From positions 881 through 33,978 of the forward strand of contig CAYOLL010000059.1 in the NCBI GenBank assembly GCA_964404765.1: DNA of 33,098 bases, read 5' to 3'. The position numbers and the translations under genes were made by a program. Below the pieces are notes generated by a model. That model did no database searches, had not been told where the DNA came from, and was given only the letters and a program-made list of their open reading frames with translations. Source of the stretch: CAYOLL01 sp964404765 [NCBI: uncultured Gemmatimonadota bacterium] (GTDB lineage: Bacteria > 4572-55). Positions 1 to 8,715 of the stretch are shown here, one piece after another (position 1 is the first letter of the stretch; every line of letters begins with the position of its first letter).

Positions 1-251
1 CCGGGCTGTTCGTAAAAATAGAATCTTTTTCGGTATAGCTCTTCAAATAACCGGCGGCTTCGTGATCTTCCCAGCTAAAGGCCGTATTCCAATTATTGAT
101 TTGATTTGTGGTGATGCGACCCGCCGGGCTGTTCGTAAAAATAGAATCTTTTTCGGTATAGCTCTTCAAATAACCGGCCTGGTTGTGATTGTCCCAGCTA
201 AAGGCCGTGTTCCAATTGCCGATTTGGGTGGCTGTAATGCCGCCCGCCGGA
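1..251 (-). repeat. 123-bp tandem repeat encoding 41-residue units
   Basis: Bases 1-54 and 124-177 are identical, giving a 123-bp period in frame with the tail-fibre-like gene. Each unit encodes SPAG.IT..QI.NWNTAFSW followed by AGYLKSYTEKDSIFTN. A third unit begins at the window edge. Such in-frame identity suggests recent unit duplication and length variation. Confidence 0.85.
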
Positions 252-1165
252 CTGCCCCGAAAAATCGGGTCGGATTCCTGCCCGGTTGTGCCGCCGCCGG
301 CGGTAAAGGATTTCCAGCCCGTGCCGTCATAGCCGTAAAAATCGCCGCCGTCCCAGCGCATGGTGCCAGGCACGGCGTTGGTCGTATTGCCCAGGCGAAT
401 GGCGCCGTCTACATCCAAGCGTTGGGCGGGCGCATTTGTACCGATACCGACCAGGCCATTGGGTGTGACGGTGAAGTAGGGGATGGATGTGCGGGTGGTG
501 CCGCCTTCAATGCTAAAGCTTCTTTCGGCAATTCGTGAGTTTTGTGCGAGCTTTACTTTTATTCCATTTTCATTTATACTCATGACTGTATCGGTGCGCG
601 ACACGGATGTAAAGAGTGCAGTACCGCCAGCTATATGAAATAGTGCTGCAGGGTCTGCAATTCCAACACCAATTTGTCCTGTATTTCTAACAATAAATAG
701 AGGGCTGCGCGACCGAGTTGTTCCCCCCTCAATCGAAAAACTCCGCTCTGCAATTCTTCCTGCTCTGTCGAGAACTAATTTTAATCCTTGTTCATTAATT
801 GCAACAATTGTATCAGTAACGGCATTTGCAGTAAATAAGGCTGTTCCACCAGTTAAATGAAAGAGTGATATCGGATCAGTCAAACCAATCCCAATGTTTC
901 CACTACTTTTAACTGTAAAAAACGATTTCAGCGTACGTGTTGTACCGCCTTCAATTGAGAAGCTACGTTCGGCTATGCGGGTACTATTAGTAAGCGGTAT
1001 TCGTATTACATCTTCTTTGACAGACAATAGAGTATCATTTGAAGTGGTTACCACATTCATTCCTTTACCCTGGCTTTGAGCATCCGTAAAGAAAAACAGG
1101 CTCATAATAAAAGTTAAAAGACAGGTGTAAAAAACTCGCCACGAAAAATTGTTAGCATAAGGCAT
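1..1165 (-). CDS. Secreted tail-fibre-like repeat protein, 3' end beyond window
   Basis: The reading frame is open for 388 codons from ATG at 1165 to base 1, so the C-terminus lies outside the window. An AAAAGGAGG Shine-Dalgarno sits just upstream of the start. Residues 1-32 form a signal peptide with a hydrophobic stretch ending near AQSQG. Three copies of a 74-residue unit carrying RIAERSFSIEGGTTR begin at residues 63, 137 and 211. Then comes a GIGTNAPAQRLDVDGAIRLG / MRWDGGDFYGYDGTGWKSF segment, followed by 41-residue repeats starting SPAGGITATQIGNWNTAFSW (residues 305, 346, 387). This layout is typical of secreted or phage-tail-like fibres that often end in a peptidase S74 intramolecular chaperone; that ending is inferred, not seen. 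The 5' half is AT-rich and the 3' half GC-rich. Confidence 0.8.
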   Translation of the reverse strand, partial: MPYANNFSWRVFYTCLLTFIMSLFFFTDAQSQGKGMNVVTTSNDTLLSVKEDVIRIPLTNSTRIAERSFSIEGGTTRTLKSFFTVKSSGNIGIGLTDPISLFHLTGGTALFTANAVTDTIVAINEQGLKLVLDRAGRIAERSFSIEGGTTRSRSPLFIVRNTGQIGVGIADPAALFHIAGGTALFTSVSRTDTVMSINENGIKVKLAQNSRIAERSFSIEGGTTRTSIPYFTVTPNGLVGIGTNAPAQRLDVDGAIRLGNTTNAVPGTMRWDGGDFYGYDGTGWKSFTAGGGTTGQESDPIFRGSPAGGITATQIGNWNTAFSWDNHNQAGYLKSYTEKDSIFTNSPAGRITTNQINNWNTAFSWEDHEAAGYLKSYTEKDSIFTNSP

Positions 1166-1233
1166 ATTTCCTCCTTTTGGCAATGACCAATATAGCACGA
1201 TAATGATACGTGGGTAAGTATATATATAACTAC

Positions 1234-4200
1234 CTAAACGCTTTCGATTTCTAACATGTTAATTATTTTTTGATATTCAAACTTAGGGTTTTTTTTGTAT
1301 ACGTCTCTATATGCTAATAACGCCGATATGCGGTCATCCGATTTTTTTGTAATGTTCCATACTTCAAGCGCAATTATTGCACGATCCGTTGTGCTTGCTG
1401 TATCTGGAAGTAGTTTTTTTATTTCTTCCACAATGTTTCTGTTAGGTGCAAGTAAATATTTTATTTTCAGCAATAGTAGCTGACTTTTGGTTAAATTTTC
1501 TTTTTGCTTAATTTCTTCAGCAAGTTTTATACTTTCATTGATGCTGAGACTTGCTTCATGGACTTTATGTTGCTGAACTAGAGCATCTGCATAACACATA
1601 TAAAAAAATGGTAGAAATTGTTTGATTCGCAAGCTTTCATAGATATTAATCGATTCTTTGAAACATGCTTCAGCTTTACAAAAATTAGTTTGATACAAAT
1701 AAACTAAGCCCATATTACCAATTGTTAATGCTTTACCTCGTATATCTCCAATGTCTTGACTAAACTTTAGCCTTTGTTGAAAACAATCTAATGCAAGTTC
1801 ATAATTACCTAACTCTGCGTAAATGTCGCCTATATTACCTATAGCGATAGAGATTTCACGCTTTACTCCAAGCTCTTTACTATGCTTAAGAGCAATTTCA
1901 TAGCATTGCTTAGCATCATCATATTTTCCCAATTCCCTAAGCAATGCCCCTTTATTAACATTCGCATTTGCAATCAAAAGTTTAAAATTTAATTGCTGTG
2001 CCAAATTAAGCTGCTTATCATACCATTCTAAAGCTTTGTCATAATTCCCATTCATGTCATGTATCATTCCAATATTTCCCATAGCACGGCAAATCTCAAC
2101 TTGATCACTCACTTCATAGCTAAGCTGCAGTTTTTTCTCAAAGCACTCCATTGCTTTTGTAGATTCCCTAAGTGCCCAGTAGACCCCGCCCATACTCCCA
2201 ATTGCAACAGCAATTCCCGATTTATCTTGGGTGAATTCACTTAGCTCTAGCCGCTTTTGATAAAAAGCCATTGCGGCATCAAAGCTATTTTGCGCAAAAC
2301 AGATTTGACCTAAGTTAGTATAGATAGAACCAATATGCCTATCATATTTAAGCCTTTCAGATAGTGCTAAAGCGTTATCAAAAACCTCTTTCGATTCTTT
2401 ATACTTCCCGGTGATCTTGAGAATATCACCCAATTTGACCAGAATATCAACATGCGCATAATCATCTGCATTTCTGTTGTCAATCCACTTTTTATAAAAA
2501 GTGACGGCCTGCTCGTTCAAATAATTCTCTTTCGCATAATCCCCCGCCTTCTGCAAGTACTCCAGCGTCTTTTCACGCTGTTCGGCATTTTCGTAGTGGA
2601 AGGCCAGGTCGGCGTAGACTTTTTCCTGGCCGGCAAAGAGGCGCTCCAGCGTCTCGGCCACGATGCGGTGCAGTTGGCGGCGGCGCTGGGCCAGTTGCAG
2701 CCGGTAGACGGTGTCGTGCAGCAAGGCGTGGATAAAAACATAGCGCAACTCGGTCAACAGCGTCCAGATATGTTCACGCTGCCCGTCCTTGAGCCGGGCG
2801 TCCAAATCTTCGGCCTGCACGGAGCCGTCTAAGGCCAGCATCACCGCCATCAGCAGGCGCGTGTCAAACTCGCCGCCCAGCACCGCCGCCGTCGAAATAA
2901 GCGTTTTGAGCGATTCCGGCAGACGGTCTACTCGGGCGACCAGTAAGTCGTTGATGGTAGCCGGAATCTGGGCGGCATCGCTGGCCAGGTCCCAGACAAG
3001 AGCAGGTTCCGGCGCAGGATTTTCGTCAAACGCTACCGGTCGATCCGTCGAAATTTCGGTCGAGGTTAGCATATCTTTGGTAAGTCGGACGCGGGTGAGC
3101 AGGCCGGTGGCTTGAAAATACAACAAGGTCTGTTCGATGAAAAATGGGTTGCCTCCGGTTTGGGTCATCAGTGTTTCGCGCAGTGTCGCGCTGAGTGGCC
3201 CGCCCAGACGCGAGGCGGTAAATTGGGCCACATCGTCTTCGGTCAGCGTATTCAGATCAATGACGGCTTTGGGCGCATCCGATTTTAAGGTCGGCTGCGA
3301 GCCGTCGTCGTTCAGGCGGCTGAGCGCAATAATCAGGATGGGGTAAGACTCGATGCCGCGACATAAGATTTCCAGCGCCCGGCTGGAATCGGAGTCAATC
3401 CATTGAATATCTTCAATCTCTAAAATCAACGGCTGACGGTGGCTCAGCGCCTTAAACAGTTCTTTAAAAGCATAGAGCGTATTTTCGTAGCGCAGACTGC
3501 CTTCCAATTGATTATACAGCGAGTTTTTTTCGGCCAGACCCACTACGCCGCTTAAAAAGGGCTTCAGGCGATTCAGTTCTTCGCGGCTCTCGGCTTCGGG
3601 GATTTGCGCAAAAATGGTTTGATATACGCTTTCAAAGGTGCGCAGGTTGCGCTCCGGCCCGGCCTCGGCCTTCTGTTTGAAGACGCGGCTCAGAGCGTTC
3701 AGAAAGGGATTAAAAGACTTTTTCAGAATCCCGTCGCAGGGCAAATGTAACCAGGTACGATCCGGCCAGCGCTGTTTAAGTTCATGAACAAAGCGCGATT
3801 TGCCCACACCGGGATTGCCATAAATATAGAGTATGCCACCGAATTGCCGATTTTGCAGCGGGGCAAAAGCCTGGATCGCCGCCGCCAATTCCTGCTGACG
3901 GCCGATGAAATCACCCTCAAAGGCTTTTTCGCCGATGGCTTTTTTCGTCAGCAGGTGATAAATCGGTACCCGCGCGGCTTTACCTTTTAGTTCAAACTCA
4001 CCCAGCTCGATAAAGTCAAATTGCCGGCGGACCTGTTCATAAATGCTGCCGTCGGTCCAAATCTGTTCGGCGCCGGCTTTCATCATCAGCCGGGCGGCCA
4101 GGTTGACGACATCGCCAATAACCGTGTATTCGCAGCGCTTGTCGCCGCCGACAATGCCGGCAAAGACGGTGCCGTAGGTCAGGCTGGCTTTCCAGTTCAG

Positions 4201-5175
4201 CCGGTTCAGCTTGGGCTGCCGGCGCACTTCGGTTTTGATGGTGAGAACGCAGTCTAAGGCCCGCTCGATATTGTTTTCATAAGCCGTTGGCGCACCAAAA
4301 ACGCCCAAAATAACGCCGCCCTTATCGCCAAAGTCGATTTTGTTGAAGTAGCCGCCAAACTGAATAATGAGACGCATCACAATCGTCACAAAATGATCCA
4401 ATTCCGTGACCGTTGACAAATCGGCAAAGGAAATGAACACCGAAACAGCGTTGCGGAACTCGCCGGCCTGATTGAAGTTGATAACTGCGTCTGGCAGGAA
4501 TTTGGCGGCGATTTCCAAAGGGATCGGCGTTTTTTGAGCCGATTGCATCTCAACGGCGGCACGCACACTCTGCAGCAGGAAAAAACGGTCGGCGACAGGT
4601 TCGCAGGCGATGGCGTCGATTTGGGGAAGATTGGCCGTTAAACCGTCATGAAAGATTACCTGCCCACTGCCGGCCAGGGTTTGGGCCATGGCGCAGTTGT
4701 CGATGGCCGGGCCGCGAAAAAAGTAGGCTTTGGCATCGTCGCCGCCAATAATCCCCCAGGTTACGGAGTTGCGGGCCAACCCGACTTTGGCGCTGAATTC
4801 AAAATCGCCAAAGCGTGTTTTTTGGATGTGCTGGGTCTGGAAAAATTTTTGAACTTCTAAAGCGGCCCAACACGCGCGGGTGACGACTTGCTCGGTATTT
4901 TTAACGAGGTTGAGCGGGAAAATCGCGGTAAAAGCATCGCCGGCAAAAGTAGAGATGAAGCCGTTGTTGGCATAAACGTATTCGTCTAAGGCGTCAAAAA
5001 TTTTATTTAAAATGGTTGAGAGAATTTCTGCGCCTTCGCTGCCCGACTTCATCAGGATCTCGGTCATCCGGGTAAAGCCGGAAATATCGACAAACAAGGC
5101 GACGGCCTCAAAACGCCCTTCGCGCACATTTTGTTGATATTTTTCGATGATAAAGCCAGGCAGAAGTTGTTTCAT
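1234..5175 (-). CDS. sAC-like class III adenylyl cyclase with NTPase and TPR domains
   Basis: Predicted to make cAMP from ATP. Two cyclase domains lie at about residues 20-190 (C1) and 235-410 (C2), then an AAA/STAND-type NTPase (Walker A GNPGVGKS at 453-460, Walker B-like LILEIEDIQWID), then TPR repeats from about 820 to 1200. C1 keeps both metal aspartates (FVDISGFT D30, FAGD D80) but its Asn/Arg motif is degenerate. C2 has Ser instead of the first Asp (VSVFISF) but keeps N358 and R362 in GDVVNLAAR. One active site at the C1/C2 interface is therefore expected, as in mammalian soluble adenylyl cyclase. I chose ATG 5175 because GGAAAG lies 5 nt upstream; in-frame starts at 5187 (ATG) and 5196 (TTG) are possible. 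It lies close behind the secreted-protein gene at 5226. The TPR part is strikingly AT-rich compared with the cyclase part. Confidence 0.88.
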   Translation of the reverse strand: MKQLLPGFIIEKYQQNVREGRFEAVALFVDISGFTRMTEILMKSGSEGAEILSTILNKIFDALDEYVYANNGFISTFAGDAFTAIFPLNLVKNTEQVVTRACWAALEVQKFFQTQHIQKTRFGDFEFSAKVGLARNSVTWGIIGGDDAKAYFFRGPAIDNCAMAQTLAGSGQVIFHDGLTANLPQIDAIACEPVADRFFLLQSVRAAVEMQSAQKTPIPLEIAAKFLPDAVINFNQAGEFRNAVSVFISFADLSTVTELDHFVTIVMRLIIQFGGYFNKIDFGDKGGVILGVFGAPTAYENNIERALDCVLTIKTEVRRQPKLNRLNWKASLTYGTVFAGIVGGDKRCEYTVIGDVVNLAARLMMKAGAEQIWTDGSIYEQVRRQFDFIELGEFELKGKAARVPIYHLLTKKAIGEKAFEGDFIGRQQELAAAIQAFAPLQNRQFGGILYIYGNPGVGKSRFVHELKQRWPDRTWLHLPCDGILKKSFNPFLNALSRVFKQKAEAGPERNLRTFESVYQTIFAQIPEAESREELNRLKPFLSGVVGLAEKNSLYNQLEGSLRYENTLYAFKELFKALSHRQPLILEIEDIQWIDSDSSRALEILCRGIESYPILIIALSRLNDDGSQPTLKSDAPKAVIDLNTLTEDDVAQFTASRLGGPLSATLRETLMTQTGGNPFFIEQTLLYFQATGLLTRVRLTKDMLTSTEISTDRPVAFDENPAPEPALVWDLASDAAQIPATINDLLVARVDRLPESLKTLISTAAVLGGEFDTRLLMAVMLALDGSVQAEDLDARLKDGQREHIWTLLTELRYVFIHALLHDTVYRLQLAQRRRQLHRIVAETLERLFAGQEKVYADLAFHYENAEQREKTLEYLQKAGDYAKENYLNEQAVTFYKKWIDNRNADDYAHVDILVKLGDILKITGKYKESKEVFDNALALSERLKYDRHIGSIYTNLGQICFAQNSFDAAMAFYQKRLELSEFTQDKSGIAVAIGSMGGVYWALRESTKAMECFEKKLQLSYEVSDQVEICRAMGNIGMIHDMNGNYDKALEWYDKQLNLAQQLNFKLLIANANVNKGALLRELGKYDDAKQCYEIALKHSKELGVKREISIAIGNIGDIYAELGNYELALDCFQQRLKFSQDIGDIRGKALTIGNMGLVYLYQTNFCKAEACFKESINIYESLRIKQFLPFFYMCYADALVQQHKVHEASLSINESIKLAEEIKQKENLTKSQLLLLKIKYLLAPNRNIVEEIKKLLPDTASTTDRAIIALEVWNITKKSDDRISALLAYRDVYKKNPKFEYQKIINMLEIESV

Positions 5176-5225
5176 CGGACTTTCCATAATGGACAATGGA
5201 CAATGAGCAGAGCAATGAACTCCGG

Positions 5226-5762
5226 TTACTTGCTTTCAAAACCGAAGATGTTACCGGTTTGGATATAGCGATCCAGCGTTTCTTGAATTTTTTGCTCCAT
5301 GTCGGCGCGCATTTGCTCTTGATTCATGGCCGGAACGCTGTCGTCGGTTAACATTTGTGGCTGAAGCGTGCGCATTTTTGCATCGGTCATTTTCCAGCCG
5401 TGCGCCGTGCGTTCGGCGCTAAGATTCGCCATGAAATCTTTCATTATCGGGATGGCAGGCACGATCAATATTTTTAACAGTTCCGGCTTGACTTGCACAT
5501 CATTGATTACTTGCGAGATGGCATAAAGATTCGTATTGATTTCGATTATTTTCTCGTCGGTAAATTGCAGAACCTTCGGGTCCTTTGTACCTTCCAACAT
5601 CTTGATGGCGGTGTACGCGTTGAAGATGTTGCCTTCGTGCGATTGGATCAGGCCGGCGGACAAACCGCTGACAAAGTCGATTGAGGCCAGATTTTTGTCC
5701 GGGGCGGTTTGGGCCTGGGCAGACAGGCCGATAAAGAGCAGAAAAACGGTGAGATAGCGCAT
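5226..5762 (-). CDS. Small secreted protein of unknown function
   Basis: 178 residues with a clear Sec signal peptide (MRYLTVFLLFIGLSAQA, cleavage probably before QTAPDKN). The mature part is mostly helical and charged, with no transmembrane segment and no catalytic motif I recognise. The start is supported by AAAAGGAGATTGT directly before ATG. It ends about 50 nt before the preferred start of the cyclase at 5175, so the two are probably co-transcribed. A role as a periplasmic partner of the cyclase would be pure inference. Confidence 0.75.
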   Translation of the reverse strand: MRYLTVFLLFIGLSAQAQTAPDKNLASIDFVSGLSAGLIQSHEGNIFNAYTAIKMLEGTKDPKVLQFTDEKIIEINTNLYAISQVINDVQVKPELLKILIVPAIPIMKDFMANLSAERTAHGWKMTDAKMRTLQPQMLTDDSVPAMNQEQMRADMEQKIQETLDRYIQTGNIFGFESK

Positions 5763-5945
5763 ACAATCTCCTTTTGGTATGTTTTCAAAATTGACACTAT
5801 AAAATTACGCTCAAACATTTGCAGTGTGCGCGAAAACTTTTAGCGCGAAGTTCACCAAGTTTATCGCAAAGTTACGCGGAAAAATATAGATAGATTGCAG
5901 AATGCGGATCGGGATTCGCACCTGACATTCCTAAATTCAAATGGC

Positions 5946-6749
5946 TTAAGCGACGGACAGCTCGGCGCTGCGGAATGCGTCGACAAAGTTTCGCAGTCGC
6001 TGCGGGTCAATGGGTTGTGTCGTCTGACCGTCTTTTTTGAGCGACGTGCCGACGATCACGCCATTGATCCAGGGCATGTACTGTCGAATATTTTCCGCTG
6101 TTACGCCGCTGCCCAAAAACAACGGTCGATCCGGCACAGCCTGACGAACCCGGCGGACCGTTTCGAGCGCAGCCGGCTGACCGGTGCCGGCGCCGGATAC
6201 AATCAACGCATCGGCCAAACCGCGATAGGCTGTATCTTTGGCCATATCCTCCAGATTGAATTGCCCCAATGGCGCAGCGTGCTTAACCGCCACATCTGCC
6301 ATAATTCTGGCATTGCTGCCAATATGCTGACGATAGCGGAGCGTTTCGGCGGCCTGTCCTTCAATCAAACCCTGATCAGTGACCATGGCTCCGGTATGAA
6401 CATTGACGCGCACAAACGCGGCATCCACAGCCAACGCAATCCCCAAAGCGGCCTTAATATCATTTCGTAATACATTAATGCCAAGCGGTTGGGCAATGAT
6501 TTGTTTAACCTGAAGCGCAGCCCGTGTTATGCAAGCGATCGTATGTGGCGCGTTATCGGCCTTGTAAAAGGGCACATCACCAAAGTTTTCAAGCATAATG
6601 CCATCAAGGTCAGCTGCTGTTAAAATAGCGGCATCCGCGCATGCCAGGTCCAGAATCTCGTTGACGCCGCCGCCAAAAAGCGGACTGCCCGGTAATGGGC
6701 GCAGATGAATCATACCAATTATTTTTTTTCTTCCATCAAAAAAGGACAT
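5946..6749 (-). CDS. BtpA/SgcQ family protein
   Basis: 267 residues matching the BtpA/SgcQ family in length and pattern: the N-terminus IIGMIHLRPLPGSP, then DLDGIMLENFGDVPF, INVLRND, AFVRVNVHTGAM, ADVAVKHA, and a C-terminal LFLGSGVTAENI / GVIVGTSLKKDG. The fold is a TIM barrel resembling phosphate-binding sugar and amino-acid enzymes. In cyanobacteria BtpA is needed to stabilise photosystem I. In non-photosynthetic bacteria, as expected here, the reaction is unknown, although some members sit near nucleoside or sugar genes. GTAGGAG lies upstream of the ATG. It stands alone and divergent to the HAMP gene, so the neighbours do not reveal a substrate. Confidence 0.85.
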   Translation of the reverse strand: MSFFDGRKKIIGMIHLRPLPGSPLFGGGVNEILDLACADAAILTAADLDGIMLENFGDVPFYKADNAPHTIACITRAALQVKQIIAQPLGINVLRNDIKAALGIALAVDAAFVRVNVHTGAMVTDQGLIEGQAAETLRYRQHIGSNARIMADVAVKHAAPLGQFNLEDMAKDTAYRGLADALIVSGAGTGQPAALETVRRVRQAVPDRPLFLGSGVTAENIRQYMPWINGVIVGTSLKKDGQTTQPIDPQRLRNFVDAFRSAELSVA

Positions 6750-6838
6750 CGCTACGTCTCCTACTTCACAAAGTTTGGTTTTTAGTTTTATCCAGCCTTT
6801 TGTAACAATAACATTCCCATCCGGTTATTACATAAAAC

Positions 6839-6867
6839 TTGACAAAAGGCATGAAACTACATAAGAT
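6839..6867 (+). promoter_or_regulatory. Sigma-70-like promoter for the HAMP gene (distal)
   Basis: TTGACA at 6839-6844 is a perfect -35 box, followed by a 17-nt spacer and TAAGAT at 6862-6867 as -10. It lies 92 nt before the HAMP start in a divergent intergenic region and points towards the only plus-strand gene. Confidence 0.6.
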
Positions 6868-6897
6868 AGCGGTATTATAACAAAAGAGAAAGCGTTT

Positions 6898-6926
6898 TTG
6901 ACATAATTAAATGTTAACCATATTGT
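6898..6926 (+). promoter_or_regulatory. Sigma-70-like promoter for the HAMP gene (proximal)
   Basis: A second TTGACA at 6898-6903, a 17-nt spacer and TATTGT at 6921-6926. With the distal promoter it would form a tandem pair about 60 bp apart. The -10 box is weaker (4 of 6 consensus bases). Confidence 0.45.
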
Positions 6927-6958
6927 ATTACTCAAGATTTTTTTAAGGGGGAACCTCA

Positions 6959-7681
6959 ATGGAAATCGATCTGAATCGTCGTAAAGCGGTTGTGAACATG
7001 AGTTTTAAAGCGCGCTACATTGCGCTGATTGTTTTACCGGCATTATTTTTAGCTGTATTTATTATTTTCGTTGGCTTTCTAACCATGACAAATACGATTA
7101 TATCCATGATCGAAGAATGGAACCCCGCTTCACGCCAATTGGAAATGTCGATTAACCATCTTGTCGCCATTGCCCAACCGGAAAAAATGGATGTAGCTCT
7201 CAAGCTTGGCTCCGATGTCAAAAAAGTATTGGCTGGTCAGAACACGCGGATGGAGGAAGCCACCACCAAGCCACTTGGCTACGGTCTGGCAATCTTGATC
7301 GGCACTATCGTTTATGTGATCATCACTTCATATATCGGTGGACGCATGATTAACAAAGTTGTCGGCCCGGTGCATCGCTTGAATGCAACGGCAGAGCGTC
7401 TGGCCACTAAAGACTTTAGCGCCCGAATTACGCTGCGTGACGGTGATGAACTGATGCCCACAGCAGATGCGCTAAACAACATCGCCCAATCTCTGGTCGG
7501 TTTTGTGCAAATGGGGCGCAGTAACGTGGCAGAAATTCAGGCAGGGCTAACAACTGCCAACGCTACGTTGGCTAAAGATAATCTGGAGAAGCCGGCGCTT
7601 CAAAATTCGCTTCAGGCGGTTGAAAGAAGTCTCAGCAAGCTTAATGAGTTTTTGACCAGTGTTAAGGTGCCTGAAAAATAG
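6959..7681 (+). CDS. HAMP-domain membrane protein without output domain
   Basis: 240 residues. Two transmembrane helices lie at about 20-44 and 106-128, separated by a short 60-residue external loop. A HAMP domain follows at about 125-180 (GRMINKVVGPVHRLNATAERLA, then DFSARITLRDGDELMPTADALNNI), with a 60-residue helical tail ending at K240. No methyl-accepting, histidine kinase, cyclase or GGDEF module follows, so it looks like a sensor/transmission unit that must act through another protein or merely shapes the membrane. AAGGGGG precedes the ATG. It is the only plus-strand gene in the window, read from two good promoters, and is followed directly by a MITE-like element. The partner is unknown; the nearby cyclases are an obvious but untested guess. 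Confidence 0.82.
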   Translation: MEIDLNRRKAVVNMSFKARYIALIVLPALFLAVFIIFVGFLTMTNTIISMIEEWNPASRQLEMSINHLVAIAQPEKMDVALKLGSDVKKVLAGQNTRMEEATTKPLGYGLAILIGTIVYVIITSYIGGRMINKVVGPVHRLNATAERLATKDFSARITLRDGDELMPTADALNNIAQSLVGFVQMGRSNVAEIQAGLTTANATLAKDNLEKPALQNSLQAVERSLSKLNEFLTSVKVPEK

Positions 7682-7692
7682 GCGGATAGATG

Positions 7693-7821
7693 GCTTAGTC
7701 GTAACTGCTCAAAAAGCGTGGGCAACCTTGCGAAGGCTTTACTGCAAAACTTGTGAAAGCGTGCACTGAAGCCTTCGCAAGGTTCGGTCTACCACCACTT
7801 TTTGAGCAATTACGCTTAGTC
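7693..7821. mobile_element. MITE-like inverted-repeat element with 8-bp flanking duplication
   Basis: The terminal inverted repeats are GTAACTGCTCAAAAAG (7701-7716) and its near-exact complement (7798-7813), 15 of 16 matching. The inner arms carry ACCTTGCGAAGGCTT and its complement. The element is 113 bp and is flanked by the direct repeat GCTTAGTC at 7693-7700 and 7814-7821, which looks like a target-site duplication. The right copy overlaps the stop codon of the gene ending at 7816. It has no coding capacity, so any transposase must act in trans. Confidence 0.75.
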
Positions 7822-8715
7822 TGCGCCTTCCATCTCCCCGTTTTCCGTATGAAATAGCGGTTGAGCGGCTCTCAGCGCGGTTAGCCGATAGTGGCGAAAT
7901 TGCTCATGATTATACTCACGCGCCAATCGCTCGGCGTGATAACGATTGCCGCTATAATAGCGCCAGCCAAAGTATTGGCACAACAACAATGCTTGCAAAT
8001 ATTGTTCATGGACAATCAGGCGCGTGGCTTGCCAACCGATCAGGCCATTCAAAATCAATGCATTGAGCCCCTGTCCATAAGCGCCAACATAGATTTGGCC
8101 CGCTCCGGGCAAAAAAGTAGACAGCTTCCTGGCCAGTCCGGGTGAGCGATAGCTTGGAAGGTTTTCCAGCGCGATAATCGTTTGTGATTTCGCGGTGACC
8201 TGCAGCGAGTCTGTCGGCGTAAAGTGCGCAATGATGCGGACAGCGCCGGCAACTTCACCTTTTTCCAGTTGCAACAGAAACAACAAAAGCGCGGCCTTAT
8301 TCACAGTATCCGGTTGAATTGGCCGCGCATTTTTTTTGTCTTGATCCACCAACTTTTCCAGTTGAATTTCGGCCAGAGCTTCATGGTGAATTTCGAGATA
8401 CCACAAGCTTAACCGAATCGTCCATTCATCCCCCTGATCCGGTTCTGCACACTGCGTAATGGCCATTTTTAAATTTTGGATAGCGGCCTCTTTATCCCCA
8501 AGGGCATAATACGAATCGGCGATAGCACGGAAAATATAAGCGGCAGAGTCGGCTTGCGGTTCAAAAAATAAAAAACGTTTATACTCCGTGATCGCGGCAT
8601 CAGGACAGCCGCGCCGCATCAGTTCATCAGCCAGCTTCAATAATGGGTTGGCTGAGCCGATTGTCCAATTCAACAGCAGGCTGCTAATCCAAAAAAACAG
8701 AAATTTCCGCTTCAA
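7816..8715 (-). CDS. Envelope protein with TPR-like region and PGAGQ.Y motif
   Basis: Read from TTG at 8715, giving 299 residues that begin with a signal-anchor (LKRKFLFFWISSLLLNWTIGSA). GAGGT lies 5 nt before this TTG, and an upstream ATG (8793) would add an unlikely hydrophilic extension. TPR-like helices follow (LADELMRRGCPDAAITEYKR, then AIADSYYALGDKEAAIQNLK). The C-terminal part has LSTFLPGAGQIYVGAYGQGL and hydrophobic helices, as in TM2/DUF5683-like small membrane domains. The start overlaps the end of the upstream gene by 32 nt, so translation is probably coupled. The upstream gene has the same architecture, so the pair is probably an ancient duplication acting together. Function unknown. 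Confidence 0.75.
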   Translation of the reverse strand: MKRKFLFFWISSLLLNWTIGSANPLLKLADELMRRGCPDAAITEYKRFLFFEPQADSAAYIFRAIADSYYALGDKEAAIQNLKMAITQCAEPDQGDEWTIRLSLWYLEIHHEALAEIQLEKLVDQDKKNARPIQPDTVNKAALLLFLLQLEKGEVAGAVRIIAHFTPTDSLQVTAKSQTIIALENLPSYRSPGLARKLSTFLPGAGQIYVGAYGQGLNALILNGLIGWQATRLIVHEQYLQALLLCQYFGWRYYSGNRYHAERLAREYNHEQFRHYRLTALRAAQPLFHTENGEMEGAD

